A stretch of 64,000 nucleotides of DNA from Streptomyces canus (GTDB lineage Bacteria > Actinomycetota > Actinomycetes > Streptomycetales > Streptomycetaceae), in the NCBI RefSeq assembly GCF_041435015.1, contig NZ_CP107989.1, positions 8,804,001 to 8,868,000 on the forward strand, read 5' to 3'. Under the pieces are notes generated by a model. The model was not told where the DNA came from and searched no databases. It saw only the letters and a list, made by a program, of their open reading frames with translations. Shown one piece after another: positions 8,990 to 17,674 of the stretch. The translations under genes were made by a program, and so were the position numbers. Numbering within the stretch: position 1 is the first letter of the stretch; each line of letters begins with the position of its first letter.

Positions 8990-9286
8990 TCAGGCCGTCG
9001 GCAGTCCGAGGAGCGCACGTGCCACCGTACGCGGCGACTCGTCGCGCTCCCGCGCGAGGGCGACGACGGCCCGGCACGCGAGCTCGTTGACCCCGAACGA
9101 CAGTGCCTCCGGCGATACCCAGGCCGAGGCCTCGTCGATCCGGTCCTGATCGTCCTCCGCGCAGGCCGAGACATACGCGGCGGCGGCCTCGAACAGATTG
9201 TGTGTACGGGCCTCCCCGCCGGCGGGTGCCTCGGTGCGCAACGCACTGACGAATCTGGTGCTGGACTTGCGGATCCTGCCCCACAT
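8990..9286 (-). CDS. Small hypothetical protein
   Basis: This 98-residue mostly helical protein is rich in Ala, Glu and Arg and has no recognised domain. The ATG at 9286 has GGGGAAGG upstream on the minus strand. It precedes the acidic hypothetical gene on the same strand with a 135-bp gap holding a short inverted repeat, so co-transcription is uncertain. Codon use matches genuine coding DNA. The two AACGTT palindromes at 9324 and 9345 lie 38-65 bp upstream of its start and may be part of its promoter. Confidence 0.6.
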   Translation of the reverse strand: MWGRIRKSSTRFVSALRTEAPAGGEARTHNLFEAAAAYVSACAEDDQDRIDEASAWVSPEALSFGVNELACRAVVALARERDESPRTVARALLGLPTA

Positions 9287-9323
9287 GCCGACGACCTTCC
9301 CCCTGAGCGACGTGCTCCTGCCG

Positions 9324-9350
9324 AACGTTCATTTCCTGCTACTCAACGTT
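9324..9350. promoter_or_regulatory. Pair of AACGTT palindromes 21 bp apart
   Basis: AACGTT occurs at 9324-9329 and 9345-9350, exactly 21 bp (about two helical turns) apart, upstream of the minus-strand gene starting at 9286. This is a possible operator for a dimeric regulator binding one DNA face. The rest of the 279-bp gap to the FAD oxidoreductase start (9566) shows no gene. Confidence 0.3.
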
Positions 9351-9565
9351 AGTCGGAGTCCTGGCCGCAGGAGAGGGACGGGGCGGCGAAGCCTCAGTCC
9401 GCTCGTCGACCGACGCCCGGTGCGGAGCACCCGGATGGTCGACGGAGCCGACGGCCCGGGGCGGTCGTACACGTGACGCCCGGAAGGGCCGGAAAACGGT
9501 CAACCAGCTTCGCGGAGCCGGATACTTGTGTCTTCTCACGACATGGCTACCAGGGGAGTGGTGAG

Positions 9566-10996
9566 GTGAACTCTGGCGGAGAGAGTGGTCGTTGGGGCGT
9601 GGGCAGCGGTCGGGGCGGTCGGCACGCCGTGGTCGTGGGCGGGAGCCTCGCAGGGCTTCTCGCGGCGCACGTCCTGGCCGGGCACGCCGACCGGGTGACC
9701 GTCGTCGAGCGCGACCGGCTGCCGGACGGTCCCGAGCCGCGGCCGGGCGTGCCGCAGGGCCGGCATCCGCACGTCCTGCTGCAGGGCGGGCAGGTGGCCA
9801 TGGAGTCGCTGCTGCCGGGGTTCCTGGCAGAGCTGCGGGAGGCGGGCGCGCCTCGGGTGGGCATGCCGTCGGACATGGTGATGTGGCAGACCGGCCGCTG
9901 GTTCCGCCGACTGCCCGCGACGACACACATCTACACCGGTTCCCGTGCGCAGCTGGAGGACCTGGTGCGGCGGCGGGTTCTCGCCAACCCGGTGATCAGC
10001 GTGTTGGAGGGGACCGACGTCGTCGGGTTCCTCGGTGACGCCTCGCGCGTGCGGGGTGTGCGGGTGCGGGACCGCTCCGGCGACGCCCGTGCGGAGTCCC
10101 GGCCCCTGGAGGCCGATCTGGTCGTCGACGCCTCCGGCAGTGGCACGAAGGCTCCGCAGTGGCTTGCGGCGATCGGCGCCGAGGGCCCGCAGGAGGAGAC
10201 CATCGACACGGGACTCGCCTACGCCTCCCGCGTCTACCGCGGCACGAACGGCGCCCTCGACGGCGAGACCCGCGGCTACTACGCCTATCCCGACCCCGAG
10301 CAGGTGCACGCCGGTGGCGCTCTGCCGCTGGAGGACGGCAGCCACCTGGTGATCGTCTCGGGCCTGCGCGGTGACGAACCGCCCATGGACGACGACGAGT
10401 TCGTGACGTACGCCAAGAGGTTGCCGCATCCGCTGCTGCACCGGTGGCTGGACGAGGCCGAACCGCTTTCCCCGTCCTTCGGCTTCCGACGGACCGCGAA
10501 CATCCGCCGCCGCTACGACCTTTCCGGCCACCCGGCGGGATTCCTCGCCACCGGCGACGCCCTGTGCACCTTCAACCCGATCTACGGGCAGGGCATGGCC
10601 GTTGCCGCGATGAGCGCGGTCGCCCTGCGGGACGCGCTGGCCGACCGGCGCCGGACGCCCACGACACAGCGTGTGCAGCAGGCGCTCCTTGCGGCGTCCC
10701 GGCTGGCGTGGGACATCTCCGCCGGGGCGGACCGCAAGATGCCGGGTGCGGTCGGCACGGCGATCGACGGTGGGCCCGCGGATCAGGTCGCCGGCTGGTA
10801 CCTGAGCCGCGTCCAGGAGCGGGCCCCGGGCGACCCTGTCGTGGGGCGGGCCTTCCGTGCCGTGCTGACCCTCTCCGCGCCCGTCACCGCCCTGTTCGCT
10901 CCGCCCGTGGCCCGGGCCGTCCTCTTCCGGCCACCCGCGCCGACGCCCACCGAGCCGCCCGCGGCACCGGAGGAGTCCGGGTCCCGGGCGCAGTGA
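9566..10996 (+). CDS. FAD-dependent monooxygenase / oxidoreductase
   Basis: This 476-residue flavoprotein is of the group A (PHBH / squalene-epoxidase-like) type. A Rossmann FAD-binding motif GGSLAG is at residues 25-30 after a beta strand AVVV. The conserved acidic end of the strand is followed by PQGRHPHVLL, and a second FAD-contact motif ATGDALCTFNPIYGQGM lies near residue 330. It probably oxidises or epoxidises a hydrophobic substrate. GTG at 9566 is chosen because GGGGAG lies 8 bases before it; longer in-frame starts have no ribosome binding site. It is transcribed alone, and the next gene is convergent. Confidence 0.85.
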   Translation: MNSGGESGRWGVGSGRGGRHAVVVGGSLAGLLAAHVLAGHADRVTVVERDRLPDGPEPRPGVPQGRHPHVLLQGGQVAMESLLPGFLAELREAGAPRVGMPSDMVMWQTGRWFRRLPATTHIYTGSRAQLEDLVRRRVLANPVISVLEGTDVVGFLGDASRVRGVRVRDRSGDARAESRPLEADLVVDASGSGTKAPQWLAAIGAEGPQEETIDTGLAYASRVYRGTNGALDGETRGYYAYPDPEQVHAGGALPLEDGSHLVIVSGLRGDEPPMDDDEFVTYAKRLPHPLLHRWLDEAEPLSPSFGFRRTANIRRRYDLSGHPAGFLATGDALCTFNPIYGQGMAVAAMSAVALRDALADRRRTPTTQRVQQALLAASRLAWDISAGADRKMPGAVGTAIDGGPADQVAGWYLSRVQERAPGDPVVGRAFRAVLTLSAPVTALFAPPVARAVLFRPPAPTPTEPPAAPEESGSRAQ

Positions 10997-11051
10997 TCAG
11001 CTCACTCGGGCTGTGCGTTCCGGTCCCGATCCTCCGGCGCTCGGCCAACGC

Positions 11052-11585
11052 CTAGGAAGAGGCCCCGTCGAGTGACGCGATCGTCTCCCGCAGCCAGTCG
11101 AGCTCGGCCCGGGAGGTGGCGCGTGCGATGGTCAGCACACCGCGCCGAAAGGGATCGTCCAACTCCTCGGCGCTCAGCGGCCGGTCGCCCTCGTAGAAGA
11201 AGCTCGCCGGCTCCTCCAGGAAGGCGAGTCGGCGCCGCAGTACGGCTGCCTGCGCGCCCGCGTCGTCCAGGTGCCGGAGGAAGGCGAGGACGGTGAACCA
11301 TCGGTTCTCGTCGGTGATGTCGCGCGCGGCCGGTTCGGCGAGCCGGCGGCGCAACTCCTGACGGCCTTCATCGGTGAGCGTCAGGACATGGCGGGGCGCG
11401 GCCACGGCACCAGGTTCCGTCGCGCGCGCCAGCAGCCCTGCCTTCTCCAGCCGCTTGATCGCCGGATACAGCGTGCTCTCGGCCACGGGCCGCACGTGAC
11501 CCGCCAGTGCCGTGATGCGTTTGCGCAGCTCATAGCCGTGCAGCGGGGTGTCGTAGAGGAATCCGAGGATGGCGAGCTCCAGCAT
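11052..11585 (-). CDS. PadR family transcriptional regulator
   Basis: This 177-residue repressor has an N-terminal PadR winged helix (MLELAILGFLYD, ESTLYPAIKRLEKAGLL) and a C-terminal helical dimerisation region containing the DENRWFTVLAFLRHLDD segment, the longer PadR subclass with a Vir_act_alpha_C-like tail. It is divergent from the alpha/beta hydrolase gene at 11694, with a perfect palindrome at 11643-11662 between them. It therefore probably represses both itself and the hydrolase. No clear ribosome binding site precedes the ATG at 11585, so the message may be leaderless or very weakly translated. Confidence 0.9.
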   Translation of the reverse strand: MLELAILGFLYDTPLHGYELRKRITALAGHVRPVAESTLYPAIKRLEKAGLLARATEPGAVAAPRHVLTLTDEGRQELRRRLAEPAARDITDENRWFTVLAFLRHLDDAGAQAAVLRRRLAFLEEPASFFYEGDRPLSAEELDDPFRRGVLTIARATSRAELDWLRETIASLDGASS

Positions 11586-11642
11586 GCATGCATTCTGCCG
11601 TATCGGCGCTGTACATCCCTGTCGTATTACCTCCTCTACGCT

Positions 11643-11662
11643 ATACATCGGTGACGATGTAT
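11643..11662. promoter_or_regulatory. Perfect inverted repeat, putative PadR operator
   Basis: ATACATCG and CGATGTAT flank a GTGA spacer, giving 8-bp perfect arms. The site lies 58 bp upstream of the PadR start and 32 bp upstream of the hydrolase start, within the divergent promoter region. PadR proteins typically bind symmetric sites of about this size. The direct link is inferred from position. Confidence 0.65.
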
Positions 11663-11693
11663 CGTCCTGGGTGACGCATCGAGGGAGGGCACC

Positions 11694-12449
11694 ATGAGGC
11701 AGGCCGAGTTCGACGGCAAGGGAAGCTGCATCCGCTGGACCGAGACGCCCGGCGAGGAGCCGGCACGCGTGTACGTGCACGGGCTGGGATCGATCTCGAC
11801 CGTCTATCACGCGCACATCGCGGCCCGGCCCGAACTCGCGGGCCGGCGCAGCTTGTTCGTCGATCTGCCCGGACACGGGGTGAGCGATCGTCCCGAGGAC
11901 TTCGGATACACGCTGGAGGACCACGCGGACGCCCTGGCCGCCGCGCTGGACGCCGCGGAGTTGACCGACGTCGAGATCGTCGCGCACAGCATGGGCGGGT
12001 CGGTCGCGCTCGTGCTCGCCCACCGCCGGCCCGAGCTGGTCTCCCGGCTGGTCCTCACCGAGGCCAACCTCGACGCCTCGCCTCCGGCCACGGCGGGCAG
12101 CACCTGGATCGACGCCTATGAGGAGGACGACTTCGTCGCCGGCGCCCACGCGCGCGTGCTCGAGAAAGTTGGCCCCCTGTGGGCGGCGACCATGCGGCTG
12201 GCCGACCCGCGCGTCCTGCACCGCAGTGCGACCGGGCTCAGGCGCGGATCGGCGCCCATGATGCGCGCGATCCTCGAAGGGCTGCCCATCGACCGCGTGT
12301 ATCTCCAGGGCGAACTCAGCGGTGAACTGGAGGGGCGACAGACGCTGGAGGCGACAGGAGTGCGGGTGGTGACCGTCCCCGGCGCCGGGCACAACGTCAT
12401 GCTCGACAACCCCGACGCCTTCGTGGCGGCGGTCGCCGGGACGGTGTGA
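11694..12449 (+). CDS. Alpha/beta hydrolase
   Basis: This 251-residue alpha/beta hydrolase has the oxyanion motif HGLGS at 29-33, nucleophile elbow AHSMGG with Ser99, and catalytic histidine His233 in GAGHN. The acid is probably in the strand preceding the last helices. There is no signal peptide, so it acts in the cytosol on an ester, lactone or similar substrate. The ATG at 11694 follows GAGGGAGGG. It is divergent from the PadR gene and presumably its target; such pairs often respond to phenolic or xenobiotic compounds (family knowledge, not shown here). Confidence 0.9.
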   Translation: MRQAEFDGKGSCIRWTETPGEEPARVYVHGLGSISTVYHAHIAARPELAGRRSLFVDLPGHGVSDRPEDFGYTLEDHADALAAALDAAELTDVEIVAHSMGGSVALVLAHRRPELVSRLVLTEANLDASPPATAGSTWIDAYEEDDFVAGAHARVLEKVGPLWAATMRLADPRVLHRSATGLRRGSAPMMRAILEGLPIDRVYLQGELSGELEGRQTLEATGVRVVTVPGAGHNVMLDNPDAFVAAVAGTV

Positions 12450-12455
12450 GCCCGG

Positions 12456-13064
12456 TCAGTCCTCGCGGACGGCCAGGGCCAGGAAGCGGGCGTCCTCGTC
12501 GGCGTACGACGTCATGCGCCAGCCCGAACCGGCCAGCAGAGGACGGAGGTTGGGCTCCGCGCGCAGGTCCTCCGGGGTGATCTGCCGCCCCTGGCGTGCG
12601 GCGAGCGCCGCTCTGCCGATCGGATGGAACAGGGCAAGGACGCCGCCGGGCCGCACCACCCGGGCCAACTCGCGCAGATTCTCGGCCGGTCGGGGCAGAT
12701 GGGAGATCAGGCCCGCTCCGAAAACGGCGTCGAGCGACCGGGAGCCGAGCGGCAGCGCGGCCACGTCGGCGAGCAGCAGTCGCCCGTCCCGATCCCGTCC
12801 GGCCCGTACGGCGGCCTCCACCATGGCCGGGGTCAGGTCGGCTCCCACGACCACTCCAGAGGGCCCCACGGCCGCACGCAGGGGCGGCAGGGCCCGTCCG
12901 GTGCCGCAGCCCGCGTCGAGCACGCGGTCGCCCACGCGCAGTCCGAGTTCCGCGACCGCGGCGGCGTAGGCCGGACCGTCGTCCGGGAAACGGCTGTCCC
13001 AGTCGGCGGCACGGGCCGAGAAGAACTCCTGGACATGCGTGTGGTCGTCGCTCATGTTCCGCAT
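12456..13064 (-). CDS. Class I SAM-dependent methyltransferase
   Basis: This 202-residue methyltransferase of the Methyltransf_11/25 type has motif I LDAGCGTGRALP binding S-adenosylmethionine, a following acidic strand end (VVGADLTPAMV), and the post-motif regions ADVAALPLGSRSLDAVFGAGLISHL and VVRPGGVLALFHPIG. The substrate cannot be predicted. The end is 6 bp from the convergent hydrolase stop, so both transcripts run into each other. Two ATGs (13064 and 13055) are possible; the longer one has GAGAG nearby. Confidence 0.88.
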   Translation of the reverse strand: MRNMSDDHTHVQEFFSARAADWDSRFPDDGPAYAAAVAELGLRVGDRVLDAGCGTGRALPPLRAAVGPSGVVVGADLTPAMVEAAVRAGRDRDGRLLLADVAALPLGSRSLDAVFGAGLISHLPRPAENLRELARVVRPGGVLALFHPIGRAALAARQGRQITPEDLRAEPNLRPLLAGSGWRMTSYADEDARFLALAVRED

Positions 13065-13208
13065 GATCTCTCACTGACACGGATGGGGGGCCGTGTGCGC
13101 ACGTTCGAGCGTGACGCGATCGTTCAGGTGCATCTCTGCGCCATATTGCAGCACCTTTCGAAATGCGCCCTCTTTGTGCGCCCCTGCCCCCACTAGCGTC
13201 CCTTGGCC

Positions 13209-13982
13209 ATGGGACACCTGGACCACGCTGCCCTGGGCTGGCTGACGCCCACGCTCTCGTACGTCATGGCCTGTATCGGCGCCGCGCTCGGCCTGCGCTG
13301 CACCGTCCGCGCGCTCGGCGCCACCGGGCGTTCGCGCCGCAACTGGCTCATCACCGCGGCCTCGGCCCTGGGCACCGGCATCTGGACCATGCACTTCGTG
13401 GCCATGCTCGGCTTCAGTGTCAGCGGTACCGACATCCGCTACGACGTACCCCTGACCATCGCGAGCCTCCTGGTCGCGATGCTCGTCGTCTCCGCAGGGG
13501 TCTTCGCGGTCGGCTACAGCCGTGACCGGGTCCGCGCGCTCTTCCTGGGCGGGCTCACCACCGGCCTGGGCGTGGCGAGCATGCACTACCTGGGCATGGC
13601 GGCCGTACGGCTGCACGGCGGCGTCCACTACGACCCGGTGCTGGTCGGACTCTCCGTCCTCATCGCCGTCGTCGCGGCGACGGCGGCCCTGTGGGCGGCG
13701 CTCAACATCAAGTCACCCGTCGCCGTCACCCTCGCCTCCCTCATCATGGGCGCCGCGGTCAGCAGCATGCACTACACCGGGATGTTCGCGGTGAGTGTGC
13801 GGGTCTCGCCCTCCGGTGCCGTCCTGCCCGGGGCCACGGCGATGCAGTTCATCTTCCCGCTCGCCGTCGGCCTCGGCTCCTACCTGTTCCTGACCTCGGC
13901 CTTCGTCGCCCTGTCACCCACGACAGGAGAGCGCGAGGCAACCGCCTCGGCCCAGCGCACGGTCGAGAGCATCCCCTCCTAG
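13209..13982 (+). CDS. MHYT-domain membrane sensor protein
   Basis: This 257-residue integral membrane protein has about seven hydrophobic helices carrying three MHYT repeats: MHFVAM (61-66), MHYLGM (125-130) and MHYTGM (187-192). In the family the conserved Met and His are thought to bind copper or another metal and sense oxygen, CO or NO. Here the domain stands alone, without an attached GGDEF, EAL or kinase output. ATG at 13209 has no ribosome binding site, and TAGCGT 9 bp upstream could act as a -10 of a leaderless message. The conservon sensor gene begins 62 bp downstream, so it may feed the Cvn pathway (inference). Confidence 0.88.
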   Translation: MGHLDHAALGWLTPTLSYVMACIGAALGLRCTVRALGATGRSRRNWLITAASALGTGIWTMHFVAMLGFSVSGTDIRYDVPLTIASLLVAMLVVSAGVFAVGYSRDRVRALFLGGLTTGLGVASMHYLGMAAVRLHGGVHYDPVLVGLSVLIAVVAATAALWAALNIKSPVAVTLASLIMGAAVSSMHYTGMFAVSVRVSPSGAVLPGATAMQFIFPLAVGLGSYLFLTSAFVALSPTTGEREATASAQRTVESIPS

Positions 13983-14044
13983 CGGCGGATCCGGGCCGGA
14001 CGGCCCGGCGACACGCCCCCGAACCACTCCCGAGCGAGGAGGCC

Positions 14045-16570
14045 ATGCGTACACCGCGTAGGACCCCCACAGACGGCGTCGAGACGCCGCTCCAGACACC
14101 CGCGCGCGGGCGACGCGCCCACGCCGGACGACCGGCCGACGAAAGCCCGGACGACCCTGCGGGCCCCCTGCCGGAGGACATACCCGTGCGCGCGGGATCC
14201 TGGCGGATACGCCCCCGCACGGTCCGCGCCAAGATCGTCTGCCTCCTCATGGTGCCCGTCGTCTCGCTGCTCGCCCTCTGGGCGTACGCCACGGTCACCA
14301 CCGCCCAGGACGTGGCCCGGCTGCGGCAGTTGCAGCGCGTGGACGACGCCGTCCGCTCTCCCGTCACCGACGCCGTGACAGCGCTCCAGGCGGAGCGTTC
14401 CGCCGCGGTCCGCTACGCGACCGACCCGTCCGCCGCGCAGAGCGACGACCTCCGCAAGCTCGCCGAGCGCACCGATCAGGCCGTGGCACGGCTGCGGCTG
14501 GGTGACGGCAACACCGTCGCCGACAGCGAGGAACTGCCCGCCGGTGTCGCCCAGCGGCTCGAAGTCTTCGTGACCGGCGCCGAACAACTGCGCTCCGTGC
14601 GCACCGCCGTCCTGGACCGCAGCGCCGGATGGGACGAGACGTACGGTCGCTACACCAGGACCATCGCCGGTGCCTTCGCGGTGGGCGGCGCCCTCACCGG
14701 CATCCAGGACGCCGACCTCGGCTCCGACGCGCGCGTGCTGCTCGAGTTCTCTCGCGCCGGCGAGTCGCTGGCCCAGGAGGACGTCGTGCTGGCCAGCGCG
14801 CGCCTGGCGGGCGTACTCGCCGGTGAGCGGCTGCGGCTGTTCACCGGAGCCGTCGACACCCGCCGGGCCCTCACCGAGGGCGCCGTGGCCGACCTGCGTG
14901 GCTCCGACCGCGCCGCCTGGCAGAAGGTCGCCGACAGCGGCGCCTACACCACTGTGACAGCCGCCGAGGACCGGACACTCGCGGCCGCCCCCGGCGTACG
15001 CGCCGTCGAGTCGACGCCGCAGGCCACCTGGCAGGCGGCACACACGCGTGTGCAGAGCGGCATGCGGACCGTCGAACAGGCGGCGGGCAGCGGCGTCGCC
15101 CACCGCGCCGACCCGTTCACCCGGGGGCTGCTCACCCCGGCCGGCGCCGCGGTCCTGCTCGGTCTGATGGCCGTCGCAGCGTCGCTCGTCATCTCCGTGC
15201 GTATCGGGCGCGGACTCGTCGTCGAGCTGGTGAGCCTGCGCAACAGCGCCCTCGAGATCGCCCGCCGCAAGCTGCCCGAGGCCATGGGGAGGCTGCGGGC
15301 CGGCGACGAGATCGACATCCAGTCCGAGGCCCCGCCAGGGCCGCCCGCGGAGGACGAGGCCGGTCAGGTCGCCGAGGCCCTGACCACCGTGCACCGCGCG
15401 GCACTGCGGGCCGCCGTGGAGCGCGCCGAACTCGCCAGCGGCATCTCCGGAGTCTTCGTCAACCTCGCCCGCCGCAGCCAGGTCCTCGTCCACCGCCAGC
15501 TGAGCCTGCTCGACAGCATGGAGCGCCGCTCCGACGACCCGAACGAACTGAGCGACCTCTTCCGGCTCGACCACCTCACCACCCGCATGCGTCGCCACGC
15601 GGAGAGTCTGATCATCCTCTCCGGAGCGGCACCCGGCCGCGCCTGGCGCATGCCGGTGTCGCTGACCAACGTGGTCCGCGCGGCCGTCTCCGAGGTCGAG
15701 GACTACGCGCGCGTGGAGGTGCGTCAGCTGCCCGACGCCTCCGTCGTCGGCGCGGCGGTCGCCGACCTCACCCACCTGCTGGCCGAGATCATCGAGAACG
15801 CCGCCCAGTTCTCACCGCCCCACACGCGCGTGCGGGTCACCGGCGAACCCGTCGGCAACGGCTACGCCGTCGAGGTCGAGGACCGCGGTCTGGGCATGGG
15901 CAAGGAGACCCTCGCGGAGGCCAACCGGCGCATCGAACAGTCCGAGGCCCTCGACCTGTTCGACAGCGACCGGCTCGGTCTGTTCGTGGTCAGCAGGCTC
16001 GCGGCCCGGCACGGCATCAAGGTGCACCTGCGCACCTCGCCCTACGGCGGCACCACCGCGGTCGTCCTGCTGCCCACGGCGCTGCTGCACATCAAGGCGG
16101 CGGAACGTTCCCCCGCCAAGGCCGCCGACCGGGAACGGCTCACGGAACGCGAGTACGCGCGCGTGGCCGCCGCCGAACGGGACCAGGAGTCCGTCCCCGC
16201 TCCGGCCGAGCGGCCCGCCCTGGTGGCTCCCCTGGCGGCCTCGGCGGACCGGGGAACGACCGACACTCCGCCCTCCGGAGTCACCGCCCTGCGTCTGCGC
16301 CGCCCGCCCGACGAGCCGGGGGAGTCCGACGACCTCCCCCGCCGGGTACGCCAGGCACACCTCGCTCCCCAACTGCGCGAACAGCGCTCCGAGGAGCCGG
16401 CCCCGGCAGCCGCCGGCCGGGACGACGACGGCCGTACCCCCGAGATGGTCCGGGACCGGATGGCGGCGTACCGGGACGGCTGGGCGCGCGGCGGCGGCAG
16501 GCAGCCCGGTCGTGGTGCCACCCCTGATTCCCCAGCGGGCAGAGACAGCAGCGAAGGAGACCGAGGATGA
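14045..16570 (+). CDS. cvnA: Conservon sensor kinase-like protein CvnA
   Basis: This 841-residue membrane protein has transmembrane helices at about 63-84 and 366-387 enclosing an extracytoplasmic nitrate/nitrite-sensing-type helical domain. A HAMP-like linker follows, then a kinase-type region with RRHAESL near residue 520, and an HATPase domain with the N box around Asn586 and DRGLGMG at 614-620. The last 150 residues are disordered and rich in Pro, Arg and Glu. It is the first gene of a cvn operon (sensor, roadblock, DUF742, GTPase), which in Streptomyces forms a membrane-associated complex resembling eukaryotic G-protein signalling. Its stop overlaps the CvnB start (ATGA). GAGGAGG stands unusually close to the ATG. 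Confidence 0.92.
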   Translation: MRTPRRTPTDGVETPLQTPARGRRAHAGRPADESPDDPAGPLPEDIPVRAGSWRIRPRTVRAKIVCLLMVPVVSLLALWAYATVTTAQDVARLRQLQRVDDAVRSPVTDAVTALQAERSAAVRYATDPSAAQSDDLRKLAERTDQAVARLRLGDGNTVADSEELPAGVAQRLEVFVTGAEQLRSVRTAVLDRSAGWDETYGRYTRTIAGAFAVGGALTGIQDADLGSDARVLLEFSRAGESLAQEDVVLASARLAGVLAGERLRLFTGAVDTRRALTEGAVADLRGSDRAAWQKVADSGAYTTVTAAEDRTLAAAPGVRAVESTPQATWQAAHTRVQSGMRTVEQAAGSGVAHRADPFTRGLLTPAGAAVLLGLMAVAASLVISVRIGRGLVVELVSLRNSALEIARRKLPEAMGRLRAGDEIDIQSEAPPGPPAEDEAGQVAEALTTVHRAALRAAVERAELASGISGVFVNLARRSQVLVHRQLSLLDSMERRSDDPNELSDLFRLDHLTTRMRRHAESLIILSGAAPGRAWRMPVSLTNVVRAAVSEVEDYARVEVRQLPDASVVGAAVADLTHLLAEIIENAAQFSPPHTRVRVTGEPVGNGYAVEVEDRGLGMGKETLAEANRRIEQSEALDLFDSDRLGLFVVSRLAARHGIKVHLRTSPYGGTTAVVLLPTALLHIKAAERSPAKAADRERLTEREYARVAAAERDQESVPAPAERPALVAPLAASADRGTTDTPPSGVTALRLRRPPDEPGESDDLPRRVRQAHLAPQLREQRSEEPAPAAAGRDDDGRTPEMVRDRMAAYRDGWARGGGRQPGRGATPDSPAGRDSSEGDRG

Positions 16571-17040
16571 TCCAGGACCCGAGCACGAGGGCCGACATGG
16601 GAGTCCCCCCGCGCGAGCGAAACCGCGAGTGGGGAAGGTCCGGCGAACTCGACTGGCTGCTGGACGACTTGGTGCTGCGGGTGAGCGAGGTACGGCATGC
16701 CGTGGTGCTCTCCAACGACGGCCTCGCCGTGGGGGCCTCGACGGACCTGCGCCGCGAGGACGCGGAACACCTCGCCGCGGTCTCCTCCGGCTTCCACAGC
16801 CTCGCCAAGGGGGCGGGCCGGCACTTCGGCGCTGGAGGAGTGCGCCAGACCATGGTCGAGATGGACGACGGGTTCCTGTTCGTGGCCGCCGCGGGAGACG
16901 GCTCCTGCCTCGCCGTCCTCACCGCTGCGACCGCGGACATAGGCCTGGTCGCCTACGAGATGGCACGGCTGGTCAAGCGGGTCGGCGAGCACCTCTACAC
17001 GCCACCGCGCGTGGGCGCGCGGCCGCCCGCGGCAGGATGA
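16567..17040 (+). CDS. cvnB: Conservon roadblock/LC7 protein CvnB
   Basis: This 157-residue protein has one roadblock/LC7 domain (residues about 28-145): LDWLLDDL, VLSNDGLAVGAS, HLAAVSSGFHSLA and YEMARLVKRVGEHL. Roadblock proteins dimerise and regulate small GTPases, here presumably CvnD, probably as a GTPase-activating partner. It overlaps CvnA by four bases, so synthesis is coupled. The N-terminal 27 residues are extended and charged. A close paralogue lies at 18832-19245. Confidence 0.93.
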   Translation: MIQDPSTRADMGVPPRERNREWGRSGELDWLLDDLVLRVSEVRHAVVLSNDGLAVGASTDLRREDAEHLAAVSSGFHSLAKGAGRHFGAGGVRQTMVEMDDGFLFVAAAGDGSCLAVLTAATADIGLVAYEMARLVKRVGEHLYTPPRVGARPPAAG

Positions 17041-17062
17041 GTGGGAAGGGCGGTCGGCTCGG

Positions 17063-17476
17063 ATGACCGAGGACATGGAGGGCGTCCCGTACGAACCGGG
17101 CAGCCAGTGGTACGACGGCGAGGCCGGCCCCCTCGTCCGCCCCTACGCGATGACCGGCGGACGCACCAAACCCGGCCCCACCGGGGTGCGTTTCGATCTG
17201 ATCGCCCTTGTCACCCTGGACGTGGGCGCACCCGGAGCCGACGACGACACGGCGCTCGGGCCTGAACACCGTGCCCTGATCGACCTGTGCCGTACGGAGA
17301 CGCAGTCGGTGGCGGAACTCTCCGCCGACGCCGACCTGCCCGTGGGCGTGGTCAGGGTGCTCCTGGGAGACCTCCTGGAACTCGGCTGTGTCACCGTCAG
17401 CCGCCCGGTGCCGCCCGCGCAGCTGCCCGACGAACGGATTCTGCGCGAGGTGATCGAAGGGCTCCGGGCGCTGTAG
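17063..17476 (+). CDS. cvnC: Conservon DUF742 protein CvnC
   Basis: This 137-residue DUF742 protein has the diagnostic stretch GPLVRPYAMTGGRT near residues 22-35 and a C-terminal winged-helix-like part (EHRALIDLCRTETQSVAELSADADLPVGVVRVLLGDL). CvnC proteins bind the other Cvn components and may contact DNA through the helix-turn-helix-like half. It starts 22 bp after CvnB, as usual. Unusually, 198 bp separate it from CvnD, whereas these genes normally abut or overlap. Confidence 0.93.
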   Translation: MTEDMEGVPYEPGSQWYDGEAGPLVRPYAMTGGRTKPGPTGVRFDLIALVTLDVGAPGADDDTALGPEHRALIDLCRTETQSVAELSADADLPVGVVRVLLGDLLELGCVTVSRPVPPAQLPDERILREVIEGLRAL

Positions 17477-17674
17477 ATGAACGTTCAGAACCACCGCGGT
17501 CCAGTACGGCACCGACTCGTGCACCCTTTCCGACACCGATCGGGCGCGAGTCGGTCACAACGGGCAATAAGCGGTCCAACCACTCGAAGGGGAGCTCCAG
17601 TTGTCATGATGCTGCCTTCGCGACCCCCTACCGATGTAGCCGCCCGTTGCCGGCCCTCCCGAGAGAAGTGATCG
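17477..17674. other. 198-bp gap inside the conservon
   Basis: This stretch between CvnC and CvnD has an open frame of 64 codons, but it lacks a ribosome binding site and family resemblance, so I do not call a gene. TTGTCA at about 17602 and an AT-richer CTACCGATGTAG segment before the CvnD start could form a promoter, which would let CvnD be made independently of CvnA-C. Confidence 0.35.

Noticed and set aside
13691..14044. An upstream extension of CvnA into the MHYT gene
   Set aside because: It overlaps the MHYT coding region in another frame; GAGGAGG and family length favour the ATG at 14045.
17477..17671. A 64-codon gene between CvnC and CvnD
   Set aside because: There is no ribosome binding site, no hydrophobic or domain pattern, and the composition is atypical for coding DNA here.
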